DNA of 11,091 nucleotides from Anaerolineae bacterium (GTDB lineage: Bacteria > Chloroflexota > Anaerolineae > JAADDB01), in assembly GCA_015489285.1 (NCBI GenBank), contig WGAA01000182.1, forward strand, positions 1-11,091, given 5' to 3'. The notes beneath the pieces are model-generated. The model did not search any database, had not been told where the DNA came from, and saw only the letters and a list, made by a program, of their open reading frames with translations. Below, piece after piece: positions 1 to 5,116 of this stretch. The translations under genes were made by a program, and so were the position numbers. Every line of letters begins with the position of its first letter. The first letter of the stretch is position 1.

Positions 1-136
1 TGCCGTAGGTGGGCCCCACGATGGGCAGCCCCGGGAGGGGCCGCGGCGGTCGCTTTATCGCCCACGTGGTCACTCCTGCAAGGAGCACGCTGAGAAGGAC
101 CATGCCGATGAGGACAACCCAGGCTTTCCGGCTCAT
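1..136 (-). CDS. N-terminus of an exported or membrane-anchored protein (partial)
   Basis: Only the first 45 codons are in the window; the gene continues past position 1. The start is ATG at 136-134, preceded by a purine-rich ribosome-binding site (GGGGAGAAG) about 7 nt upstream. The peptide opens with MSRKAWVV, then has one hydrophobic stretch (about residues 6-24, rich in V, L, I and G), then a basic, proline-rich stretch (KRPPRPLPGLPIVGP). This is the pattern of a signal anchor or uncleaved signal peptide with a proline-rich linker facing outward. There is no lipobox cysteine. It is on the same strand as the sigma/anti-sigma genes but about 350 nt of repeat-rich DNA separates them, so co-transcription is uncertain. 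The function cannot be told from this fragment. Confidence 0.7.
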   Translation of the reverse strand, partial: MSRKAWVVLIGMVLLSVLLAGVTTWAIKRPPRPLPGLPIVGPTYG

Positions 137-164
137 ACGCTTTCTTCTCCCCAAAATGTTTAGC

Positions 165-477
165 CCAAACAAGTAACGAGTAACGGAGTAACGAGTCATT
201 GGTTGGCGTAAAGACAAGATTGGCGTGGTAGGGAACGATTAACGATTGACGATAAACGATTAAAAGGATTAGCGTGAAGACAGCGTTGTCCCACCAGCGC
301 CAACGTCAGTAACGAGTAACCGGATGGCGTAGGCACAAGGTTATCGCCACAAAGCCAACCTTGTCTCCAAGTTACGCATCACGCATTACGTATCACGCAT
401 CACGTCGACACAGCCAACCTCCATCGACCACGCCAGCTTTCCCTTTAGCGCCTGACGCATGACGCCTGACGAATGAC
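165..477. repeat. Heptanucleotide (ACG-phased) compound repeat, left copy
   Basis: This covers most of the 350-nt gap between the partial gene (start 136) and the anti-sigma stop (488); I see no gene in it. Short arrays of 7-nt units occur in order: TAACGAG-type (about 173-196 and 309-319), AACGATT-type (234-263), ACGCATC-type (371-404) and CTGACGCATGACG-type (451-477). In each array the trinucleotide ACG recurs every 7 nt: 235, 242, 249, 256, then 374, 381, 388, 395, 402, then 455, 462, 469. The first array has one 8-nt step. Spacers contain GGCGT...GACAAG-like words, and an inverted pair ACAAGGTT/AACCTTGT lies at 335-342 and 357-364. The same series recurs at 2409-2940. Confidence 0.85.
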
Positions 478-487
478 TATGCCGCCT

Positions 488-1069
488 TCAAGGCCCCGAA
501 GACGCGGTGGGCATCTCGTAATCGGTGGCGGCCAGCCGACGCACCATGTAGAGGAAGAGGCCCAGCGCGAGGAGGGCCAGGGCCAGGGGCACGACCGTGC
601 TCGCGAGCATCCCGACCGTTGTCGCCACCTCCCCTCCCTCGGTGGTCAGCACATCCAGCGCGGCCTCGGGATCGCTCCACACCATCCCCAGCCACGTGAA
701 CACCCAGAGAACGCTCTCCCCAAGCGAGGGGAGATCTTCCTGGAACAGCCAGGCCTCCCCCACGGCCACCACGAGGAGCAAAAGCCCGATGAAGATGATC
801 CCCCGGGCAAAACGGGATACCGCCGCACGGGTCCAGAGGAGGGTAGGGGCACGACGGCGGACCCGACTCATGACCCGGTCGGTGAAGTCCGCGGGGAGAT
901 CGAAGGCGGCCAGGTTGCGCAGCGCGTATTCCGCGCTGCGCAACGCCTCCAGGCGATCCCGGCAGGCGGGACATGTGGCCACGTGGCCGCGAACCCGTTG
1001 CCGTTCCTCCCAGGACAGCTCTCCGTCCAGGTAGCGGTGAAGTATCTCGTCGTCCATGTGCGTGGTCAT
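488..1069 (-). CDS. Zinc-finger (zf-HC2) membrane anti-sigma factor
   Basis: A 193-residue protein expected to bind and hold inactive the ECF sigma factor encoded just upstream. The N-terminal cytoplasmic part carries the anti-sigma zinc motif H-x3-C-x2-C (His29, Cys33, Cys36), preceded by the typical run DEILHRYLDGELSWEER. Two hydrophobic segments follow, about residues 90-109 and 152-175, with a loop between them that could lie outside the membrane and sense stress. A further weakly hydrophobic stretch is at 118-131. The ATG (1069-1067) overlaps the sigma stop as ATGA, a strong sign of translational coupling and fixed stoichiometry. No protease gene for regulated cleavage is in the window. 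The family assignment is firm; the inducing signal is unknown. Confidence 0.9.
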   Translation of the reverse strand: MTTHMDDEILHRYLDGELSWEERQRVRGHVATCPACRDRLEALRSAEYALRNLAAFDLPADFTDRVMSRVRRRAPTLLWTRAAVSRFARGIIFIGLLLLVVAVGEAWLFQEDLPSLGESVLWVFTWLGMVWSDPEAALDVLTTEGGEVATTVGMLASTVVPLALALLALGLFLYMVRRLAATDYEMPTASSGP

Positions 1070-1683
1070 GGTCGGATCCCTCGGTTCTCCAGCGCGGTGC
1101 GCAGCAGCTCCCGCGCCCGGTGGATGTGTGTTTTCACCGTCCCCATAGGCATGTCCAGCGCCTCGGCGATCTCCTTGTAGGACATGTCCTCCAGGTAGCG
1201 GAGGGTGATCACGGCCCGGTAGTGAGGGGGAAGGGAGGCGATGACCTCCTCCACGGCCCGACGGATCTCGTTCTGCAGGACCCGATCTTCCGGATCCGCG
1301 GCCCGGTCACGCGCGGGGAGCCGGGGCGACAGGTCCTGCTCACGCATGAAGCTCTCCCGCCGTCCCTGTTGGCGCAGGTAGTCGTAACAGCGATTCGTCG
1401 CGATGCGATAAATCCACGGCTTGAAACTGCGCCGGGTGTCGAAGGTGTGCAACATCTGGTACGTGCGCACGAACACCTCCTGCGTGAGGTCCAGGGCCGT
1501 ATCCCAGTGCCCCACCAGGCGGTAGGCCAGGTTGGCGATGCCCCGCTGATACCGTTGGACGAGGAGGGAGAACGCGTCCGTATCCCCCTGCTGGGCGCGA
1601 CGGGCCAACTCTTCGTCGGAGACCGCTTCCCTGTGTTCCCGGTGTTCCCTCGCGATCAAAGCGAGCGCCTCTGCTGTCGTCAT
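1066..1683 (-). CDS. RNA polymerase ECF-type sigma factor
   Basis: A 205-residue sigma-70 family protein with only regions 2 and 4, the layout of extracytoplasmic-function sigma factors. Region 2 is about residues 34-106 (DAFSLLVQRYQ, then DLTQEVFVRTYQ, then FKPWIYRIATNRCYDYLR). A short linker follows. Region 4 is about 147-197 (SLPPHYRAVITLRYLEDMSY, then a helix-turn-helix ending GTVKTHIHRARELL). I chose ATG at 1683 over the in-frame GTG at 1695, because the GTGGGTGGG covering the GTG is the likely ribosome-binding site. The gene overlaps the anti-sigma gene by 4 nt. It lies about 100 nt downstream of the exported helical-protein gene. Its likely target promoter is the TGAAAC/CGTATT site at 2376-2404, an inference from the match to ECF consensus sequences. 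Confidence 0.93.
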   Translation of the reverse strand: MTTAEALALIAREHREHREAVSDEELARRAQQGDTDAFSLLVQRYQRGIANLAYRLVGHWDTALDLTQEVFVRTYQMLHTFDTRRSFKPWIYRIATNRCYDYLRQQGRRESFMREQDLSPRLPARDRAADPEDRVLQNEIRRAVEEVIASLPPHYRAVITLRYLEDMSYKEIAEALDMPMGTVKTHIHRARELLRTALENRGIRP

Positions 1684-1702
1684 AGTCCCACCCACAGAAC
1701 GA

Positions 1703-1734
1703 GCAGGATGTTCCCCGCGGAGGGAACATCCTGC
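1703..1734. promoter_or_regulatory. Perfect 13-bp inverted repeat in front of the sigma gene
   Basis: Arms GCAGGATGTTCCC (1703-1715) and GGGAACATCCTGC (1722-1734) are exactly complementary, with a 6-nt loop CGCGGA. The element sits in the 100-nt gap between the exported-protein stop (1786) and the sigma start (1683). No T-run follows on either strand, so it is not a typical intrinsic terminator. It may be an operator, a 5'-UTR stem-loop or an mRNA processing/attenuation element. It begins about 6 nt downstream of a possible -10 (TACAAT, 1745-1740). Confidence 0.7.
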
Positions 1735-1739
1735 CCCTT

Positions 1740-1749
1740 ATTGTACCCC
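1740..1749 (-). promoter_or_regulatory. Possible -10 element (GGGGTACAAT) for the sigma operon
   Basis: Minus-strand TACAAT occupies 1745-1740, preceded by GGGG. The same 9-mer GGGTACAAT occurs on the plus strand at 2977-2985, in front of the DprE1-like gene. No good -35 is visible 16-18 nt upstream; the closest TTG-containing hexamer (TTGTCC, 1776-1771) is 25 nt away. Transcription would start near 1733, at the edge of the inverted repeat. Weak on its own; its position and the duplicated motif are the main support. Confidence 0.35.
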
Positions 1750-1785
1750 ATGTTGGCCGAACGTCCTCATGGACAACCTTGGGTC

Positions 1786-2325
1786 CTAGGGTCTGCCTCC
1801 GGGGGGCAGGGGAACGTGCCGTCCGCCGGGTCCTCTGCCCTGGGGATGATGTCCCCGGCAGATGATACGGATGAAGGGATTTTGTGCCCGCGGGCCCCAA
1901 TATCCCTTATCCAGCCCCTCGAGGAGCCAATCGCCCTCCTCCTGGGAGATGCGTCCGTTGCTCACGGCCCGCTCGATGGCCTCCCGCAGCGGCTTCTCGC
2001 ACGCGCCTTGCACCGCCGTGTACACATCCTGCAAGTCCACGCCGGCCCTATCGGCCAGCTCGGCCAGGGTTCGGCCGCCCCACAACTGGACCCGTAGCTC
2101 CTCGGGGGTCATGTGCAGGGCCTGGGCCGCGGCTTCCAGGCCGGCGCGACCGCACAGACGGGCCGGCGTCATGGCCTGCTGCACGGCCATCTCACGACCC
2201 ATGTCGGGGGCAGCGGAGGGGGCAGCGGGCCACCGGTCCAGGGCCAGCACCGACCCGGCTACGACCAGGAGGAGTATCCCCACAATAGCACCAACACTGA
2301 GCCAACGCGATTTCTGCTTCATCAT
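1786..2325 (-). CDS. Small exported helical protein of unknown function
   Basis: A 179-residue protein if started at ATG 2325; a second ATG follows directly at 2322. Both are served by a perfect Shine-Dalgarno (AAAGGAGGT, 2339-2331). An export signal spans residues 1-30 (MMKQKSRW, then a hydrophobic core GAIVGILLLVVAGSVLA). The mature part has helical segments: LHMTPEELRVQLWGGRTLAE (70-89), then LADRAGVDLQDVY (90-102), then REAIERAVSNGRISQEEGDWLLEGL (114-138). Similar 'MTPEEL...G.tLaelA...gv...A..dGriTqeeaD' patterns are common in secreted Chloroflexota and actinobacterial proteins of unknown role. The C-terminal tail is rich in Gly, His, Arg and Pro and contains Cys156 and His159-His160, possibly a metal or surface ligand. 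The ECF-type promoter upstream suggests it is a main target of the neighbouring sigma factor. Confidence 0.8.
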   Translation of the reverse strand: MMKQKSRWLSVGAIVGILLLVVAGSVLALDRWPAAPSAAPDMGREMAVQQAMTPARLCGRAGLEAAAQALHMTPEELRVQLWGGRTLAELADRAGVDLQDVYTAVQGACEKPLREAIERAVSNGRISQEEGDWLLEGLDKGYWGPRAQNPFIRIICRGHHPQGRGPGGRHVPLPPGGRP

Positions 2326-2353
2326 CGTCCACCTCCTTTGGAACATCGCCTGT

Positions 2354-2367
2354 GAAACCGCGGTTTC
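2354..2367. promoter_or_regulatory. 14-bp perfect palindrome in the leader of the exported-protein gene
   Basis: GAAACCGCGGTTTC is exactly self-complementary. It lies between the putative ECF -10 (2381-2376) and the ribosome-binding site (2339-2331), so it covers or directly follows the expected transcription start near 2368. It could be an operator for a dimeric repressor or a 5'-UTR hairpin. No regulator gene adjoins it. Confidence 0.5.
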
Positions 2368-2375
2368 CGCCCGGT

Positions 2376-2404
2376 AATACGCCCACCCCGGTGGGGATGT
2401 TTCA
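2376..2404 (-). promoter_or_regulatory. ECF-sigma-type promoter (TGAAAC - 17 nt - CGTATT)
   Basis: On the minus strand TGAAAC (2404-2399) and CGTATT (2381-2376) are separated by 17 nt. This closely follows the -35/-10 pattern of ECF promoters such as Bacillus SigW sites (TGAAAC and CGTA, about 16 nt apart). It is upstream of, and points at, the exported helical-protein gene, with a leader of about 40 nt and then a perfect ribosome-binding site. The two genes after that one are the ECF sigma factor and its anti-sigma, so autoregulation is the natural reading. The spacer is itself an inverted repeat (CCCACC-CC-GGTGGG). Confidence 0.65.
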
Positions 2405-2431
2405 TGCGGGTAACGAGTGAGGAGTCCGGTT

Positions 2432-2466
2432 CAGACTTCCGAAGTCTGCGAGACTTCGGAAGTCTG
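2432..2466. repeat. Long near-perfect palindrome (16-bp stem, 3-nt loop)
   Basis: Arms 2432-2447 (CAGACTTCCGAAGTCT) and 2451-2466 (AGACTTCGGAAGTCTG) are exactly complementary around GCG. Each arm is itself partly self-complementary (CTTCCGAAG / CTTCGGAAG), so alternative foldings are possible. No T-run follows. It is the first of four hairpins in the cluster that interrupts the heptad tract. Confidence 0.85.
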
Positions 2467-2469
2467 GGT

Positions 2470-2609
2470 AGGCCGCTTCCAGCGGCCTTCGCCTCGATGT
2501 AGCACGGGGTCTTTAGCCCCGTGCGGGGATGGCGTGGCGGCGTTGTCCCAGCGGCGCCGGGCGCTAAACCGTCCGGCTCATCCTAGCGAAGGCCTGCGGC
2601 CTCCGGCTA
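2470..2609. repeat. Cluster of three further inverted repeats
   Basis: Three hairpins follow the long palindrome. AGGCCGC (2470-2476) pairs with GCGGCCT (2482-2488). GCACGGGG (2502-2509) pairs with CCCCGTGC (2517-2524) around TCTTTAG. AGGCC (2590-2594) pairs with GGCCT (2598-2602), enclosed by TAGC/GCTA (2584-2587, 2606-2609). TCCGGCT is directly repeated at 2572-2578 and 2602-2608. TAACGAG-type heptads lie on both sides, which looks like insertion of a palindromic element into the heptad tract. No open reading frame here looks like a real gene. Confidence 0.65.
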
Positions 2610-2957
2610 ACGAGTCACGAGTAACGAGTAACCGGCTGGCGTGGGAAGACAACGATTAACGATTGACAATTAACGATTAAAGGGCCGGAGCGAGGACAAG
2701 GTTGACCCTACCGCGCCAACCCGGCTCTAAACCACGCATTACGCATCACGTATCACGCATCACGCCGTCAAACCATGCCTCCAGCGCCGACGTCCTCACC
2801 AGCGCCTGACGCATGACGAGTGACGTGTGACGTTACGCATCACGCATCACGCATCACGTACTTTAAGCCAATATGCGCTATCCGCGCCGACCTCCTCCCC
2901 GCGCCTGACGCATGACGGATGACGAATGACGCCTGACGCCGCGGCCCCCCTCCGGCT

Positions 2958-2985
2958 TTGCTTTTCCCCCCGCCCTGGGTACAAT
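2958..2985 (+). promoter_or_regulatory. Likely housekeeping promoter for the DprE1/DprE2-like operon
   Basis: TTGCTT (2958-2963), a 16-nt spacer and TACAAT (2980-2985, with GGG just before) lie 38 nt upstream of the ATG at 3023. The predicted start of transcription is near 2992. The -10 is good (5 of 6); the -35 is weak (3 of 6). The perfect TTGACA at 3001-3006 is too close to the start codon to be the -35 of this gene. Confidence 0.5.
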
Positions 2986-3022
2986 CGAAGGGGTACATCC
3001 TTGACACGAACCGGGAGATGGT

Positions 3023-4342
3023 ATGCGCACATACGAATCGTGGGGCCGGTTTCCCAAAGTGCGACCTCGTCAGGTCGTCCCCATCCGCTGGCGGACGGAC
3101 ATCCCTGCCCTGGACGCTTTCGACGCGCCCGTCCTTGCCCACGGCATGGGGCGCAGTTACGGCGACGTCTGCCTGAACGAGAACGGCGTCCTCCTGGACA
3201 CCACCCCCCTTTCCCGCTTCATCCACTTCGACCCGGAACAGGGGATCCTCCGCTGTGAGGCCGGCGTGACCCTCGATCAAGTGCTGGAGCTCGTCGTGCC
3301 CTACGGCTGGTTTCTCCCCGTCACCCCGGGGACGAAGTATGTCACCGTCGGGGGGGCCGTTGCCAACGACGTCCACGGCAAGAACCATCACCACGGGGGC
3401 ACCTTTGGCCGCTACGTCACCCGTTTCGAGCTCGTCCGCTCCGACGGCTCGCAGCTCATCTGCTCCCCGGAAGAGCACGGGGACCTCTTTCGGGCCACCA
3501 TTGGGGGCCTGGGGTTGACAGGGCTCATTACCTGGGTCGAATTCCGCCTCAAACGCATCCCCTCCGCCCTCATCGAAGAAGAGCTCATCCGCTTCGAAAA
3601 CCTGGACGAGTTCTTCGAGATCTCGGCCCAATCGGACGTGGATTACGAGTACACCGTCGCCTGGGTGGACTGTCTGGCCCAGGGGAAGCAACTGGGGCGG
3701 GGGATCTTCATGCGGGGCAATCACGCGGACGTGCCGAACGCGCTCTACCCCAACAGCAAACGAAAATGGGGCGTGCCCTTGGATTTCCCCGAATTCGTCC
3801 TCAACCCCCTCTCCATGAAGATCTTCAACACCCTTTACTACCACCGCCTGCGGGAAAAGCGGAAAACGGTCCTGGTGCACTACGAACCCTACTTCTACCC
3901 CCTGGACGCCATCAAGAACTGGAACCGCATCTACGGGCGCCGCGGGATGCTCCAATTTCAGTGCGTCGTGCCCTTCGGCGACCACCGGGAGGTCATTGCC
4001 GCGATCATCGGGCGCATCGCGCGCAGCCGACGGGCCTCCTTCCTGGCCGTCCTCAAGGAATTCGGCCACGTTGCCTCCCCCGGCCTCATGTCCTTCCCGC
4101 GGCCCGGGGTCACCCTGACCCTGGACTTCCCCTACGAGGGGGTGCCCACCATGCACCTCTTCGACGACCTGCACGCGCTGGTGCGGGAAGCCGGAGGCGC
4201 CTTCTACCCGGCAAAGGATACCCACATGACGCCGGAGGAATTCCGCCTCTCCTACCCGCGCTGGCAGGAATTCCTGAACTACGTGGACCCCAAGTTCTCC
4301 TCCAGCTTCTGGCGCCGTGTGTGCCCGGAGTGCGGGGATTAG
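3023..4342 (+). CDS. DprE1-like FAD-dependent oxidoreductase
   Basis: A 439-residue member of the VAO/FAD_binding_4 family, closest by motif to decaprenylphosphoryl-beta-D-ribose 2'-oxidase (DprE1, about 460 aa). DprE1 oxidises the 2'-hydroxyl of polyprenyl-phosphoryl ribose to the keto form at the inner membrane. The FAD domain has GMGRSYGD (41-48) and GGAVANDVHGKNHH (110-123), with His118 in the DprE1-style HGKNHH motif. The C-terminal substrate domain has LKEFG (344-348) and AKDTHMTPEEF (397-407), where Lys398 matches the catalytic lysine (Lys418 in M. tuberculosis). The stretch PGVTLTLDFP (361-370) aligns with the drug-reactive Cys387 segment, but has Thr366 there. The ATG follows a GGGAG ribosome site. 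A DprE2-like gene follows after 17 nt, which strongly supports the assignment. The actual lipid-sugar substrate in this organism is inferred. Confidence 0.82.
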   Translation: MRTYESWGRFPKVRPRQVVPIRWRTDIPALDAFDAPVLAHGMGRSYGDVCLNENGVLLDTTPLSRFIHFDPEQGILRCEAGVTLDQVLELVVPYGWFLPVTPGTKYVTVGGAVANDVHGKNHHHGGTFGRYVTRFELVRSDGSQLICSPEEHGDLFRATIGGLGLTGLITWVEFRLKRIPSALIEEELIRFENLDEFFEISAQSDVDYEYTVAWVDCLAQGKQLGRGIFMRGNHADVPNALYPNSKRKWGVPLDFPEFVLNPLSMKIFNTLYYHRLREKRKTVLVHYEPYFYPLDAIKNWNRIYGRRGMLQFQCVVPFGDHREVIAAIIGRIARSRRASFLAVLKEFGHVASPGLMSFPRPGVTLTLDFPYEGVPTMHLFDDLHALVREAGGAFYPAKDTHMTPEEFRLSYPRWQEFLNYVDPKFSSSFWRRVCPECGD

Positions 4343-4359
4343 AATCGGAGATGGGAGCG

Positions 4360-5097
4360 ATGACGAACGTGTTGATTGTCGGTGCCACATCTGCAATCGC
4401 CCAGGAAGTGGCCAAACACTTCGCCCGCGCGGGGGATAGACTCTTCCTCGTGGGACGCAATGAGGAGAAGTTGAACGCGGTGGCCGACGACCTGCGGGTC
4501 CGCGGGGCGGAAACGGTGGCTACCTTCCTCATGGACGTCAACGATCTGGAACGCCATGAACCCATGATCGAGGAGGCGGAACGGACACTGGGCCCCCTGG
4601 ACGTGGTCCTCATCGCGCACGGGGTCCTGCCCGACCAGAAGGCCGCGGAGCAGGACGTCCGTTTGGCCCTGGACACCTTCCACACGAACGCGACGAGCGT
4701 CATCGCCCTGTTGACCCCCCTGGCCAACCGCTTCGAGCAGCGGGGACGGGGGACGATAGCCGTTATCTCCTCGGTGGCCGGGGACCGGGGGCGCCAGAGC
4801 AATTACGTGTACGGCTCGGCCAAGGCCGCCGTCTCCGCGTTTACCTCGGGCCTGCGCAACCGCCTCCACCGGGCGGGCGTCCAGGTCATCACCGTAAAAC
4901 CGGGGATGGTGGACACGCCGATGACGGCTCACATGCGCAAGGGCCCCCTCTTCGCCTCCCCGGAGAAGGTGGGGAAGGACATCTACAACGCCATCCTCAA
5001 GGGGAAGGATGTGGTCTACACGCCCTGGTACTGGGCCCTGATCATGTGGCTCATCGTCCACATCCCCGAAAGCCTGTTCAAACGGCTGAAGCTCTGA
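4360..5097 (+). CDS. DprE2-like short-chain dehydrogenase/reductase
   Basis: A 245-residue classical SDR, expected to be the NAD(P)H-dependent partner that reduces the 2'-keto sugar lipid made by the upstream enzyme, completing a ribose-to-arabinose type epimerisation. The nucleotide-binding motif is GATSAIA (8-14). The structural motif is IAHG (85-88) rather than NNAG. Active-site residues are Asn110, Ser138 (VISSVAG), Tyr151 and Lys155 (YGSAK), then PG (181-182). A hydrophobic/aromatic segment near the C-terminus (about 222-238, WYWALIMWLIVHIPESLF), followed by KRLKL, may attach it to the membrane, as suits a lipid-linked substrate. I chose ATG 4360 over ATG 4351 because GGAGATGGGAG before it makes the better ribosome site. 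It could act on another sugar lipid, but the pairing supports this call. Confidence 0.8.
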   Translation: MTNVLIVGATSAIAQEVAKHFARAGDRLFLVGRNEEKLNAVADDLRVRGAETVATFLMDVNDLERHEPMIEEAERTLGPLDVVLIAHGVLPDQKAAEQDVRLALDTFHTNATSVIALLTPLANRFEQRGRGTIAVISSVAGDRGRQSNYVYGSAKAAVSAFTSGLRNRLHRAGVQVITVKPGMVDTPMTAHMRKGPLFASPEKVGKDIYNAILKGKDVVYTPWYWALIMWLIVHIPESLFKRLKL

Positions 5098-5116
5098 CCC
5101 GACCGCGCCTCCGGCC

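Larger units (their letters stand above)
2409..2940. repeat. Heptanucleotide (ACG-phased) compound repeat, right copy
   Basis: A non-coding region between the divergent starts at 2325 and 3023. It repeats the series of the left copy: TAACGAG-type (2411-2418 and 2609-2632), AACGATT-type (2651-2679), ACGCATC-type (2734-2764), CTGACGCATGACG-type (2806-2832), a second ACGCATC array (2835-2858) and a second CTGACG array (2905-2938). ACG again recurs every 7 nt: 2734, 2741, 2748, 2755, 2762, and 2908, 2915, 2922, 2929, 2936. The 17-mer GCGCCTGACGCATGACG occurs three times in the window (448, 2802, 2901). A hairpin cluster interrupts the tract at 2432-2609. Confidence 0.85.

Noticed and set aside
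371..404. CRISPR array
   Set aside because: The repeat units are 7 nt with no unique spacers of 25-40 nt and no cas genes. This is a heptanucleotide tandem repeat.
1703..1734. Intrinsic terminator after the exported-protein gene
   Set aside because: The stem is strong, but neither strand has a T-run after it, and the sigma gene downstream fits co-transcription.
2417..2659. Small open frame across the hairpin cluster
   Set aside because: It is made of palindromes and heptad repeats, has no ribosome site, and its translation has no protein-like pattern.
3001..3006. Perfect TTGACA as a -35 element
   Set aside because: Only 16 nt separate it from the ATG at 3023, leaving no room for a -10 and start site for that gene. 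Probably chance.
2840..4396. A 518-codon open frame on the minus strand
   Set aside because: It lies opposite the DprE1-like gene and runs into the heptad repeats. No motif or ribosome site supports it.
4360..5097. RmlD (dTDP-4-dehydrorhamnose reductase) to go with the RmlC-like gene
   Set aside because: The protein is a classical SDR with YGSAK and a hydrophobic C-terminal segment directly after a DprE1-like gene. It lacks the extended-SDR N-terminal pattern and length of RmlD.
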